Assembly (NCBI GenBank): GCA_021324655.1
Contig: JAJPIP010000076.1
Span: forward strand, 1-35,530
DNA from: Pseudomonadota bacterium
GTDB lineage: Bacteria; Chloroflexota; UBA5177
Length of the DNA: 35,530 nucleotides
Direction of reading: 5' to 3'
Positions 7,115 through 20,364 of the stretch are shown one piece after another. Within the stretch, counting starts at the first letter, position 1; each line of letters begins with the position of its first letter. Under the pieces are notes generated by a model. It did not search any database. It was not told the DNA's origin and worked only from the letters and a program-made list of their open reading frames with translations. The translations under genes were made by a program, and so were the position numbers.

Positions 7115-8173
7115 ATGTCTGAGCGGCGCCTGGTGATCCTGGCCGAAGGATCGCTCGAATTCCACCATGGGAAGACCGCCATCTCGCTCCTCCGCTATCG
7201 CCCGGAGGAGGTCGTCGCCGTGGTCGACAGCACCAATGCGGGGAAGACGACAAACGAGGTACTCGGCATCGGCGGCGATATTCCGATCCTGGACTCGGTG
7301 GGCGCCTCGCTGAGACTGCGGCCCACGGCGGTCGTGATCGGCATTGCCCCACGCGGCGGCGGCCTTCCCGGTGCCTGGCGTCCGGCCATCGCGCAAGCAC
7401 TCGGAGCCGGGGTCGACGTGATAAGCGGTCTGCATTACATGCTGAGTGACGATTCGGCCTTCCGCCGGGACGCCGCCGCATCCGGCGCACGCCTCGTTGA
7501 CGTGCGACGCGCGCCCGACGGGCTACATGTTGCTGAGATGGCTCCGAGACGGCCCGGAAGCAGGGTCGTGACGTTTGTCGGCAGCGATTGCGCGGTGGGC
7601 AAGATGACCGCCGCGCTGGAAATCCACGCCGCCGCCGAAGCGATGGGGTTGTCGAGCGCATTCGTCGCGACGGGGCATACGGGCATCATGCTGGAAGGCA
7701 GCGGCATTTCGGTTGATCAGGTGATCGGCGACTTCATGGCCGGGGCGGTGGAACAGATGGTCGTGGACGCCGCGTCGCGGGCCGATCTGGTGTTCGTGGA
7801 GGGGCAGGGCTCACTCTTGCACCCGGCCTATTCTGGAGTCACGCTCAGCCTCCTGCATGGATCGCAGCCGGATGCCATGATTTTGGTCACTCAACCGTCG
7901 CGCGCTTTCATCTCGGGCTATCCGGTCCGGATTCCACCACTGCCGGAGCTCATTCGCCTGTACGAACAGGCCGCCGGCTGGGTGAAGCCGGCTCGTGTCG
8001 TGGGCATCGCCGTCAATACGCGGGATCTCAATGCAGACGAGACGGACAGAGTTACGGCAGAAGCCCGAGCACTGACCGGGTTGCCGGTGACTGATCCCGT
8101 GAAGCAGGGTGGCGAGGAGTTGGTGCGAGCCGTACTGGACTCGCTCTCCTCGCTGTCGGAAAGGAGGACATGA
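7115..8173 (+). CDS. DUF1611 family P-loop protein (DgcN-like)
   Basis: 352 aa. The N-terminal half is a Rossmann-like domain (RLVILAEGSLEFHHGKTA, then VVDSTNAGKT). The C-terminal half has a P-loop at about residues 156-164 (GSDCAVGKM) followed by TATGHTGIMLEG-type and VFVEGQGSLLHPAYSG blocks typical of DUF1611. Some DUF1611 proteins (DgcN) work with a dipeptide/mandelate-type epimerase (DgcA) in D-amino-acid metabolism. No such partner gene is present here, so the role is open. Its TGA overlaps the selD ATG by one base (TGATG), suggesting translational coupling. The ATG at 7115 has AGGA at 7104-7107. Confidence 0.75.
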   Translation: MSERRLVILAEGSLEFHHGKTAISLLRYRPEEVVAVVDSTNAGKTTNEVLGIGGDIPILDSVGASLRLRPTAVVIGIAPRGGGLPGAWRPAIAQALGAGVDVISGLHYMLSDDSAFRRDAAASGARLVDVRRAPDGLHVAEMAPRRPGSRVVTFVGSDCAVGKMTAALEIHAAAEAMGLSSAFVATGHTGIMLEGSGISVDQVIGDFMAGAVEQMVVDAASRADLVFVEGQGSLLHPAYSGVTLSLLHGSQPDAMILVTQPSRAFISGYPVRIPPLPELIRLYEQAAGWVKPARVVGIAVNTRDLNADETDRVTAEARALTGLPVTDPVKQGGEELVRAVLDSLSSLSERRT

Positions 8174-9213
8174 TGGCGAGAGACATTCGCCTCACGTCGC
8201 TGGTCCGCTGCGCCGGCTGAGCGAGCAAGGTCGGTGCCCCCGACCTGGCGCAGGTGCTGCGTCAACTCCCCCGCCGGCACGATCCCAATCTGGTTATCGG
8301 CGATAACCCCGCCGATGACGCCGGTGTCTATCGCTTGTCGGATACGCTCGCCCTCGTGGAGAGCATTGACTTCTTCACGCCGGTGGTCGACGACCCCATC
8401 ACCTTCGGGCGAATCGCCGTCGCCAACGCGTTGAGTGACGTGTACGCCCTGGGCGCATGCCCCCGAACCGCTCTCAACGTGGTCGGGTTCCCGATCGGAG
8501 CTATACCCCTGGATGTGCTGTCGCTGATCCTGGCCGGGGGAGCGGAAAAGGCTGCCGAAGCAGGTGTCACGATTGTGGGGGGCCACACGGTCGACAACCC
8601 AGAGCCCCTGTACGGGCTCGCCGTGACGGGGACACTACATCCCGATCGCATTGTCACGGCTCGCCACGCCCGGCCAGGAGATGTGCTGGTCCTGACGAAA
8701 CCGCTCGGAACCGGCGTCATCACGACGGCGCACAAGGCCGGGGCGGCGCGTGAAGCAGATCTGGAACAGGCCGTCCAATGGATGGTGACCCTGAATGCGG
8801 AGGCATCCGCGGCCATGATGGAAACAGGCGTCAGTGCGGCAACCGACATCACCGGTTTCGGGCTGCTCGGCCACCTGCTCGACCTGTGTACCGCGTCGGG
8901 GGTCAGTGCCGAGATTCATGCTCCGGCTGTCCCGCTGCTTCCCTTCGCCCGGCGATATGCCCGAGCGGGACATGTCCCGGGCGGAACGCGGACGAACCTG
9001 GAGCAGTTGAGCGACCGGGTGACGTTCGAAGACGTGGACGATGATCTACGGCTACTGCTGGCCGATCCTCAAACCTCGGGAGGCCTTCTCCTGTCATTGC
9101 CGGCCGATCGCCTCGAGTCACTACGGCGGGCGGGAGGCGCCCGCATGCTGACCGTCCCTATCGGCTCTGTGGCACCTTTCGGCCGGCCCCAGATTCGTGT
9201 GCTGGGCCATTGA
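8173..9213 (+). CDS. selD: Selenide, water dikinase SelD, with in-frame UGA (selenocysteine)
   Basis: 346 aa if the TGA at 8218-8220 is read as selenocysteine. The start is ATG 8173, 5 nt after GGAGG (8163-8167). The N-terminus reads RLTSLVRCAG-U-ASK, placing Sec at residue 16 and Lys at 19. This is the same C/U-x2-K spacing as the catalytic Cys17-Lys20 of E. coli SelD. Further blocks are GDNPADDAGVY, NALSDVYALGACPRTALN, GGHTVDNPEPLYG and ATDITGFGLLGH, all typical of SelD. The enzyme makes selenophosphate from selenide and ATP for Sec-tRNA and selenouridine synthesis. Starting at 8254 instead would remove the catalytic loop. No other selenium gene lies in the window. Confidence 0.93.
8221..8264 (+). 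promoter_or_regulatory. Candidate bacterial SECIS hairpin(s) after the selD UGA
   Basis: Two alternative stem-loops follow the UGA. The first pairs AGGTCG (8228-8233) with CGACCT (8241-8246) around GTGCCCC. The second pairs TGGCGCAG (8246-8253) with CTGCGTCA (8257-8264), eight pairs including one G-U, around a GTG loop. Both loops start with GU, the feature recognised by SelB in bacterial SECIS elements. The second loop is about 33 nt from the UGA, within the usual distance; the first is about 13 nt, rather close. Which one acts is not decidable by eye. Confidence 0.55.
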
Positions 9214-9239
9214 CAATCCGGCGCCGCGCGCCGGATACT
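9210..9239 (+). promoter_or_regulatory. Candidate lon promoter with embedded palindrome
   Basis: A perfect -35 TTGACA (9210-9215, overlapping the selD stop) is followed at 18 nt by GATACT (9234-9239, four of six). Between them lies a perfect 9-bp inverted repeat, ATCCGGCGC (9216-9224) with GCGCCGGAT (9228-9236). It could be a repressor operator or an RNA hairpin closing the selD transcript; there is no T-run after it. The rest of the 158-nt gap to lon shows nothing I recognise except AAGGA (9361-9365), the lon ribosome-binding site. Confidence 0.4.
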
Positions 9240-9371
9240 GAGTCATCATTAGCCCCTCTCCGCTCGGCTCTTCGTGTTTGTCGTTTCCCCTGACGGTGCC
9301 GGCCCTAAAGCACCAACACGAGCTGTGGCCGGGAGTGGCATTGGCAGTTCGCCTGCCCTGAAGGAAAATGT

Positions 9372-11813
<2,442 letters not shown>

Positions 11814-11830
11814 CCCTCCGCTTCCCGCCA

Positions 11831-11863
11831 GACGGGCCCTCCGGTGAGGGCCCGTCTTTTTTT
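11831..11863 (+). terminator. Intrinsic terminator of lon
   Basis: GACGGGCCCT (11831-11840) pairs perfectly with AGGGCCCGTC (11847-11856) around a CCGGTG loop. Seven T residues follow at once (11857-11863). This is a textbook rho-independent terminator. Confidence 0.95.
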
Positions 11864-11946
11864 GCGCAGCAATTCATTCTTCACGCTCCCGCTGGCAGGG
11901 TTCTTGCAGCGCTGAAGGCACGGAGCCCGTGTCTTCAAGTGATTTG

Positions 11947-11986
11947 TGTCAATGATCTTGACAGATTAACACTAAACATCTAGACT
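11947..11986 (+). promoter_or_regulatory. dnaK operon promoter with HAIR-like / palindromic operator
   Basis: TTGACA (11958-11963), 17 nt, then TAGACT (11981-11986) make a good sigma-A-type promoter 34 nt before the dnaK ATG. Two operator-like patterns overlap it. TGTCAA-N5-TTGACA (11947-11963) is a perfect 6-bp inverted repeat covering the -35. CTTGACA-N7-ACTAAAC (11957-11977) matches 10 of 14 positions of the HspR HAIR consensus CTTGAGT-N7-ACTCAAG, with the exact spacer. Since hspR lies in this operon, autorepression is likely, but the true site is uncertain. No CIRCE element (the HrcA site) was seen. Confidence 0.65.
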
Positions 11987-12020
11987 CAGGGCAGAAGGCC
12001 AGCGGATAAGGAGTGAAGAA

Positions 12021-13877
12021 ATGGCAAAGGTAGTAGGGATCGACCTCGGCACGACGAATTCTGTCGTTGCCGTCATGGAAGGCGGTGAGCCGACGGTCAT
12101 TCCGAACGCGGAGGGCAACCGCTTGACCCCCTCTGTCGTAGCGTTCACCAAGACAGGCGAGCGCCTGGTGGGACAACTCGCCAAGCGCCAGGCAGTGGTC
12201 AACCCGGATCGCACGATCTCGTCGATCAAGCGAAAGATGGGCACGAACGAGACGGTGTCCATCGACGGGAAGCAATACACGCCGCAGGAAATCTCGGCGA
12301 TGATCCTGGGCAAACTCAAGAGCGACGCCGAGAAATACCTCGGGGATAAGGTGACCCAGGCCGTCATTACGGTGCCGGCGTACTTCAATGACAGCCAGCG
12401 GCAGGCGACGAAAGATGCGGGCACGATCGCCGGTCTGGAGGTTCTGCGCATTATCAATGAGCCCACGGCCGCCTCCCTCGCCTACGGCCTGGAGAAGAAG
12501 CAGTCCGAGACCATCCTCGTCTTCGACCTGGGCGGCGGCACCTTCGACGTGTCGGTCCTGGAGGTCGGCGACGGCGTTTTCGAGGTGAAGGCGACGTCGG
12601 GAGATACCCATCTCGGCGGTGACGACTACGACCGGCGGATTGTGGATTACGTGGCCGAGCAGTTCCAGAAAGACGAAGGCATCGACCTGCGCAAGGACAA
12701 GCAGGCTCTGCAGAGGCTTCTGGAGGCGGCAGAGAAGGCCAAAATCGAGTTGTCGAGCGTCGTCACAACCGAAATCAACCTCCCCTTCATCACGGCGGAC
12801 CAGAACGGGCCGAAGCATCTGATCACCCAGCTCACGCGGGCCAAGTTCGAAGAACTGACCGACGACCTGACCCAGCGACTGGTAGGTCCCTTCCAGCGGG
12901 CGCTGGAGGACGCGAAGATGCAGCCGAGCAACATTGACGAGGTCGTGCTGGTTGGCGGCTCAACGCGCATGCCGGTCGTGCAGGAGCTTGTCAAGAAGCT
13001 GACGGGCAAGGATCCGCACCAGGGCGTGAACCCTGACGAAGTCGTCGCGGTCGGCGCAGCAATCCAGGCCGGGGTGCTGATGGGCGAGGTCAAGGATGTT
13101 GTCCTGCTGGACGTCACCCCGCTCTCGCTCGGCATTGAGACCCTCGGTGGCGTGAATACCGTCCTGATTCCCCGCAACACGACGATTCCGACGTCGAAGA
13201 GCGAGACGTTCAGCACGGCCGAGGACGGTCAGACGGCCGTGGACATCCACGTGACTCAGGGAGAGCGGCCCATGGCGCGAGACAACATGAGTCTCGCACG
13301 GTTCCGCCTGGAAGGCATTCCGCCGGCTCCCCGCGGCATGCCGCAGATCGAAGTCACCTTCGACATCGATGCCAACGGCATCATCAATGTGCACGCCAAG
13401 GATCTCGGAACGGGGCGTGAGCAGCGCGTGAAGGTGACAGCGTCCACCAACCTGAACTCGGACGATATCGATCGCATGGTCCGAGAGGCGGAGCAACACG
13501 CCCGTGAAGATGCGGAAGCGCGGCAGGCAGCTGAAGAGCGCAACGCGGCCGACGCCCTTGCGTACAGCACGGAGAAGACCTTGAACGAAGCCGGCGACCG
13601 CATCTCCGAGACGGACAAGCAGTCGGTACAGTCGGCACTGGGCCAACTCCGAGAGGCCTTGAAGGGCAATAACGCGGACCAGATTCGCAGTGCCCGCGAG
13701 CATCTTGAGCAGGTCTGGCAGCCCGTCGCGTCTGCCCTGTATCAGCAGGCCAGCACCGGCGCCGGGAGCGCGGGTGCGGCCGGCCGGCCGACATACGGTG
13801 GCGCCGAATCCGGCGGTCAGACCGGAGGTGACGAGGAGGTCGTGGACGCCGAGTTCCGAACGAGCGACGAAGGCTAA
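12021..13877 (+). CDS. dnaK: Hsp70 chaperone DnaK
   Basis: 618 aa. The start has AAGGAG (12008-12013) 7 nt upstream. The nucleotide-binding domain begins [15 protein letters not shown] and holds [45 protein letters not shown] and [13 protein letters not shown]. The linker region near [14 protein letters not shown] leads into the substrate-binding domain. The C-terminus is Gly-rich and ends in acidic residues including EEVVDAEF, close to the usual EEVD-like DnaK tail. DnaK binds exposed hydrophobic stretches in an ATP cycle driven by DnaJ and reset by GrpE, both encoded directly downstream. It is the first gene of the heat-shock operon. Confidence 0.98.
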   Translation: MAKVVGIDLGTTNSVVAVMEGGEPTVIPNAEGNRLTPSVVAFTKTGERLVGQLAKRQAVVNPDRTISSIKRKMGTNETVSIDGKQYTPQEISAMILGKLKSDAEKYLGDKVTQAVITVPAYFNDSQRQATKDAGTIAGLEVLRIINEPTAASLAYGLEKKQSETILVFDLGGGTFDVSVLEVGDGVFEVKATSGDTHLGGDDYDRRIVDYVAEQFQKDEGIDLRKDKQALQRLLEAAEKAKIELSSVVTTEINLPFITADQNGPKHLITQLTRAKFEELTDDLTQRLVGPFQRALEDAKMQPSNIDEVVLVGGSTRMPVVQELVKKLTGKDPHQGVNPDEVVAVGAAIQAGVLMGEVKDVVLLDVTPLSLGIETLGGVNTVLIPRNTTIPTSKSETFSTAEDGQTAVDIHVTQGERPMARDNMSLARFRLEGIPPAPRGMPQIEVTFDIDANGIINVHAKDLGTGREQRVKVTASTNLNSDDIDRMVREAEQHAREDAEARQAAEERNAADALAYSTEKTLNEAGDRISETDKQSVQSALGQLREALKGNNADQIRSAREHLEQVWQPVASALYQQASTGAGSAGAAGRPTYGGAESGGQTGGDEEVVDAEFRTSDEG

Positions 13878-13882
13878 GGCAC

Positions 13883-13902
13883 GGGGCGGCGCAAGCCGCC
13901 CT
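13883..13902 (+). other. Intercistronic GNRA hairpin between dnaK and grpE
   Basis: GGGCGGC (13884-13890) pairs with GCCGCCC (13895-13901) around a GCAA tetraloop, with an extra G-U pair outside. No T-run follows, so it is not an intrinsic terminator. A stable tetraloop stem between dnaK and grpE could stabilise the dnaK mRNA or set the expression ratio of the two chaperones. That role is inference. Confidence 0.5.
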
Positions 13903-13926
13903 GCCACCACGGCGGGGTGTTAGGGA

Positions 13927-14496
13927 ATGGCAGACCAACAGACTGAAGACAACGTGCGAGCGACTGCGGAGCAACTCAACACGCAGGAGGCCGGACCTCA
14001 GACTGACGAGAGTGGCGTTGCAGAGTTGCAACGGCAACTGACGGAAGCGGAGCAGCGAGCCGAAGCGAGTGAGAACAAGTATCTGCGTGCTCGCGCCGAC
14101 ATGGACAACTACAAGAAACGCATTGAGCGGACGTACGCAGATCTGGCGAAGTCATCCAAAAAGGATCTCCTGGTCAGGCTACTGAGCGTCAAAGACAATC
14201 TGGAACGGGCCCTACGCTACAGCGAGGGAAACGGCGGACAGTCGGAAGGAATTCTGGAAGGCGTGCGCCTCACGGAGTACCAGCTCAACCAGCTGCTCCA
14301 GCAGGAGGGCGTCAAACCGATCGACGCCGAGGGCAAGGCGTTCGACCCGAGCGACGAGGAGGCCATTCAGACGGTCCACGATCCGAACCTGCCGGATCAT
14401 ACGGTCGTACAGGTCGTTCGTCAGGGCTATCTCTACGACGGCGAGGTCTTGCGCCCCGCGCAGGTGATCGTCAACGTGCTCGACGACAGTCAGTAA
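13927..14496 (+). CDS. grpE: GrpE nucleotide exchange factor
   Basis: 189 aa. The N-terminus is polar and disordered. A long coiled coil (about residues 35-85, ending RARADMDNYKKRIER) leads into the compact head with LLVRLLSVKDNLERAL, VRLTEYQLNQLLQQEGV and the family C-terminal block HDPNLPDHTVVQVVRQGYLYDGEVLRPAQVIV. GrpE releases ADP from DnaK. It lies between dnaK and dnaJ. The ribosome-binding site is weak (TAGGGA just before the ATG). Confidence 0.95.
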   Translation: MADQQTEDNVRATAEQLNTQEAGPQTDESGVAELQRQLTEAEQRAEASENKYLRARADMDNYKKRIERTYADLAKSSKKDLLVRLLSVKDNLERALRYSEGNGGQSEGILEGVRLTEYQLNQLLQQEGVKPIDAEGKAFDPSDEEAIQTVHDPNLPDHTVVQVVRQGYLYDGEVLRPAQVIVNVLDDSQ

Positions 14497-14526
14497 GCCG
14501 CGACGTCTCGCGCCCGTGGAGAGGCG

Positions 14527-15525
14527 ATGGAGTACAAGGACTACTATCAGATTCTCGGCGTCAAGAAGACCGCTACCGACAAGGAGATTAAGTCCGCCTA
14601 TCGGAAGTTGGCCCGCAAGTATCATCCGGACGTCAATCCCAGTCCGGAGGCCGAGCAGAAATTCAAAGAAATCAACGAAGCGCACGCTGTGCTCACCGAT
14701 CCGGAAAAGCGGAAGAAGTACGATACCCTCGGTCCGGATTGGGAGAAGCGATTCCAGGGCGCACCCGGCGGATACACCTATACGTACGGTGGCCAGGCAA
14801 CCGACTTCAGCGATTTCTTCGAGACCCTGTTTGGCCAGCGGGGCAGTACCGGAACAGCCGGTGGAGGGTTCGACTTCGATCTCGGCTCTCTTTTCGGTAG
14901 GGGGCAGAGGCGAACGCGCGGGGCTGAACGCGGCGCTGATCTGGAACAGGGCATAGAGGTCACTCTGGCGGAAGCCTTCAACGGCGCCCAGCGCACCTTC
15001 ACCTTGCAGACCCAGGCCCCATGTCCGACCTGTCACGGTACAGGCTCTGTCAACCAGGGAGTGTGCCCCACCTGCCAGGGAGCCGGCGCCATACCGAAGA
15101 CCAAACGTCTTGACGTCAAGATTCCGGCCGGCGTCAAGGAAGGGTCGCGGATCCGCGTAAAGGGAGAAGGCAACCCCGGGACGGACGGAGGGTCGGCAGG
15201 AGACCTGTATCTCGTGGTCCACATGGTGCCGGACCCGCGTTTCCGCCGCGAAGGGCCGGATCTATACACGGAGGCCGATGTGCCCGTCACGACGCTGGTC
15301 CTGGGCGGCGAGGCTCGAGTGCAAACGCTCAACGGTCCGGTCACGCTGACCGTGCCGTCCGGGTCTCAAAACGGTCGGACGCTTCGGCTCCGCGGGCAGG
15401 GAATGCCTGACCTGCGCGGCTCGGGACAGGGCGATTTGTACGTCAAGCTCAGTGCGGTACTCCCCACGCACCTGAGTGAACGCCAGAAGACGCTGTTTGA
15501 AGAACTGGCGCAAGCGGGAGCGTGA
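14527..15525 (+). CDS. dnaJ: DnaJ/Hsp40 co-chaperone with a half zinc-finger domain
   Basis: 332 aa, shorter than the usual 370-390. The J domain (1-70) has the HPD motif at 33-35. A Gly/Phe-rich region covers about 78-130. The Cys-rich region contains only two CxxCxGxG repeats (C166/C169 and C180/C183), where type I DnaJ has four. The two C-terminal beta-sandwich substrate domains follow ([20 protein letters not shown], then [21 protein letters not shown]). It is therefore between type I DnaJ and the zinc-free type II (CbpA). The four Cys could still bind one zinc. It stimulates DnaK ATPase and delivers clients. GGAGAGG lies just before the ATG. Confidence 0.93.
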   Translation: MEYKDYYQILGVKKTATDKEIKSAYRKLARKYHPDVNPSPEAEQKFKEINEAHAVLTDPEKRKKYDTLGPDWEKRFQGAPGGYTYTYGGQATDFSDFFETLFGQRGSTGTAGGGFDFDLGSLFGRGQRRTRGAERGADLEQGIEVTLAEAFNGAQRTFTLQTQAPCPTCHGTGSVNQGVCPTCQGAGAIPKTKRLDVKIPAGVKEGSRIRVKGEGNPGTDGGSAGDLYLVVHMVPDPRFRREGPDLYTEADVPVTTLVLGGEARVQTLNGPVTLTVPSGSQNGRTLRLRGQGMPDLRGSGQGDLYVKLSAVLPTHLSERQKTLFEELAQAGA

Positions 15526-15539
15526 CGAGAGGACGGGCG

Positions 15540-15914
15540 ATGGACAGAGGAAGACAGCGAGGGCGGCAACGGTACACGATCGGTGTCGCCGCCGACCTGG
15601 TCAACGTTCACCAGCAGACGCTGCGCCACTATGAAAGGCTCGGACTCATCGAACCCGAGCGCGGCCGGGGCGATATCCGCTATTTCTCGCCCCATGACAT
15701 CGACCGCATCATGCAGATTCGCCGGCTGGTCGAGGAGCTGGGGGTCAATCTGGCGGGAGTCGAGGTGATCCTCAACATGCGCGAGCAGATGGAAGCCCTG
15801 CAGCGCGACATGCAGGAGATCGTTGAGCGAATGGCCGCCGAGCACGAGTCGGAGGTGCGGCGTCTGAAAGACATCATTATCAGGCTCCAGGGGCAGGAGG
15901 CCGAGGTCTCGTAA
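15540..15914 (+). CDS. hspR: HspR, MerR-family heat-shock repressor
   Basis: 124 aa from the ATG at 15540, which has GAGAGGA (15526-15532) 7 nt upstream. A GTG at 15522 overlapping the dnaJ stop is possible but its Shine-Dalgarno is only 1 nt away. The MerR-type winged helix reads [30 protein letters not shown], then [32 protein letters not shown], both very close to HspR. A C-terminal coiled coil follows. HspR represses dnaK, clpB and in some species lon, with DnaK as co-repressor, by binding HAIR inverted repeats. Its place as fourth gene of the dnaK operon is the actinobacterial arrangement. Confidence 0.92.
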   Translation: MDRGRQRGRQRYTIGVAADLVNVHQQTLRHYERLGLIEPERGRGDIRYFSPHDIDRIMQIRRLVEELGVNLAGVEVILNMREQMEALQRDMQEIVERMAAEHESEVRRLKDIIIRLQGQEAEVS

Positions 15915-15940
15915 CACCGGAGTCACGGAAAGGGACGTGC

Positions 15941-18562
<2,622 letters not shown>

Positions 18563-18567
18563 CCGGA

Positions 18568-18576
18568 TGGTAGAAT
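18568..18576 (+). promoter_or_regulatory. Extended -10 promoter of gatCAB
   Basis: TGG-TAGAAT (18568-18576) is an extended -10: TG one base before a five-of-six hexamer. It lies in the 45-nt gap between clpB and gatC, 31 nt before the gatC GTG. No -35 is evident, as is common for extended -10 promoters. No intrinsic terminator separates clpB from gatC. Confidence 0.5.
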
Positions 18577-18607
18577 TTGGCGTCATTCCGCCGAAGTAGG
18601 ACCATCC

Positions 18608-18895
18608 GTGCCAATCAGCCGCCACGAACTCGAGCACCTCTGCCGGCTTGCCCACATAGCGCTCGATGAGAGCGAGATGGTGGACATGCTCGGGCAGATT
18701 TCCACCGTTGTCGATCACGTGTCCCGTCTGCAAAGCGTCGACACGGAGGGTATTGAGCCGACCGCATACGCGGTGCCCATCGATAGCGTCGTCCGTGACG
18801 ACGACACCGAGTTGTCGTGGCCCACGGAAGCAGTGCTGACCAACGCACCCCGCCGGTACGGCGATTTCTTCGAAGTCCAGAGCATCTTCGAGTGA
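18608..18895 (+). CDS. gatC: Asp-tRNA(Asn)/Glu-tRNA(Gln) amidotransferase subunit C
   Basis: 95 aa from a GTG, with TAGGA (18597-18601) 6 nt upstream. The family pattern is clear: ISRHELEHLCRLAHIALDESE near the start, then LGQISTVVDHVSRLQSVDTEGIEPTAYAV. The C-terminus has the conserved R-DD-x and APR-FF-V-like segments (NAPRRYGDFFEVQSIFE). GatC wraps around GatA and GatB and stabilises the complex. Its stop overlaps the gatA start as GTGA. Confidence 0.93.
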   Translation: MPISRHELEHLCRLAHIALDESEMVDMLGQISTVVDHVSRLQSVDTEGIEPTAYAVPIDSVVRDDDTELSWPTEAVLTNAPRRYGDFFEVQSIFE

Positions 18896-20364
18896 TAGAC
18901 CTTACGTCGCTGACGCTGAGCGGGGCCCGGGGGCTCCTCGATCGGCGCGAGATAAGCTCGGTCGAACTCACGCAGGCGCATCTCGACCGCATCGACCGGC
19001 TCGAACCCCAGCTGAATGCGTACATCCGTGTCACCGGCGACATCGCGCTGGCGCAGGCCGTGCGAGCCGACGAGGCCATGCGGCGCGGTGAAGCAGGCGA
19101 ACTGGCGGGAATCCCGATGGCGTTGAAAGATATCCTCTCCACGGTCGGGGTGCCCACCACGTGCGGGTCGCGAATACTGGAGAACTATGTGCCTCAGTAC
19201 AACGCCACCGTCGTCGACCGCCTGGCTGCCTCCGGCGCCGTCGTGCTGGGCAAAACGAACATGGACGAATTCGCCATGGGCAGTTCAAACGAGAACAGCG
19301 CGTTCGGCCCGGTTCACAACCCCTGGTGTCTCGAGCGCGTGCCGGGTGGTTCGAGCGGCGGGTCGGCAACTGCGGTGGCGTCCAGCGAGGCTGTCTACGC
19401 GCTCGGGACCGACACAGGAGGATCCATTCGTCAGCCGGCCGCTCTGACCGGGACTGTCGGCCTCAAGCCAACGTACGGACGCGTGTCGCGCTACGGACTT
19501 GTGGCCTTTGCATCCTCACTCGACCAGATTGGCCCCATCACCCGCACCGTCGCGGATGCGGCCGCTGTCCTCGGGGTCATTGCCGGCCCGGACCCGCGAG
19601 ACTCCACGGCGCTCAATGCGCCCGTGCCTGATTACTCCGCGGCTCTGACCGGTGATATCCGCGGGCTCCGCGTCGGCATTCCACGGGAGTATTTTGGCGA
19701 CGGATTGGATTCGGAGGTTCGAGTCGTCGTCGAAAGGGCCATTGAGGTATTGCAGTCGCTCGGGGCCCGCGCGGTTCCGATTTCGCTGCCATCGTCCGAA
19801 CACGCTCTCTCCACCTATTACGTCATTTCCCCGGCGGAGGCCATGGCCAATTTGGCCCGGTACGACGGCGTGCGCTACGGGCTCTCCCTTCCCGGCGACG
19901 ACATCTGGAGTATGTACGCTCTCACCCGGGAAGCGGGTTTCGGAGCCGAAGTGAAGCGGCGCATCATCCTGGGCACCTATGTGTTGTCGGCGGGATACTA
20001 CGATGCGTACTACCGGAAGGCGCAACAAGTGAGAACGCTGGTCCGGCGAGACTTCGACGCAGCCTTCGGCGAGGTCGACGTTATCGTGGGACCGACGACT
20101 CCTACACCTGCCTTCCCGATTGGAGCGAAGGTAGACGACCCGCTGCAAATGTATCTCAACGATGTCTACACGGTGCCGATCAATATGGCGGGAATCACGG
20201 CGGTGTCAGTTCCGGCCGGGCTGGCCTCCGGTCTCCCTGTTGGCGTCCAGATCATAGGACGTGCCCTGGATGAAGAGACCATCCTCCGAGTCGGGGACGC
20301 GTTCGAACGGGAGACCGGCCATAACCTGCTCCGTCCCCCGATGACGGCCGAGGTCTCGGCATGA
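18892..20364 (+). CDS. gatA: Amidotransferase subunit A
   Basis: 490 aa from the GTG at 18892, in the GTGA overlap with gatC. A longer in-frame start at 18817 is rejected because it lies within gatC and the family length is about 485. Amidase-signature motifs are present: GIPMALKDIL with the catalytic Lys, the Ser-rich GGSSGGSATAVASSEA block, and DTGGSIRQPAALTGTVGLKPTYGRVSR. GatA hydrolyses glutamine and channels ammonia to GatB. The complex makes Gln-tRNA(Gln) and/or Asn-tRNA(Asn) in organisms lacking the direct synthetases. It overlaps gatB by 4 nt (ATGA). Confidence 0.97.
   Translation: MIDLTSLTLSGARGLLDRREISSVELTQAHLDRIDRLEPQLNAYIRVTGDIALAQAVRADEAMRRGEAGELAGIPMALKDILSTVGVPTTCGSRILENYVPQYNATVVDRLAASGAVVLGKTNMDEFAMGSSNENSAFGPVHNPWCLERVPGGSSGGSATAVASSEAVYALGTDTGGSIRQPAALTGTVGLKPTYGRVSRYGLVAFASSLDQIGPITRTVADAAAVLGVIAGPDPRDSTALNAPVPDYSAALTGDIRGLRVGIPREYFGDGLDSEVRVVVERAIEVLQSLGARAVPISLPSSEHALSTYYVISPAEAMANLARYDGVRYGLSLPGDDIWSMYALTREAGFGAEVKRRIILGTYVLSAGYYDAYYRKAQQVRTLVRRDFDAAFGEVDVIVGPTTPTPAFPIGAKVDDPLQMYLNDVYTVPINMAGITAVSVPAGLASGLPVGVQIIGRALDEETILRVGDAFERETGHNLLRPPMTAEVSA

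Noticed and set aside
8218-8220. Nonsense mutation making selD a pseudogene
   Set aside because: The reading frame, ribosome-binding site and catalytic motif continue through the TGA, and Sec at this exact position is known in SelD proteins.
9216-9236. Intrinsic terminator after selD
   Set aside because: A perfect 9-bp stem but no T-run follows; listed instead as part of a possible lon promoter.
11864-12020. CIRCE element upstream of dnaK
   Set aside because: No TTAGCACTC-N9-GAGTGCTAA pattern is present; control by HspR fits better.
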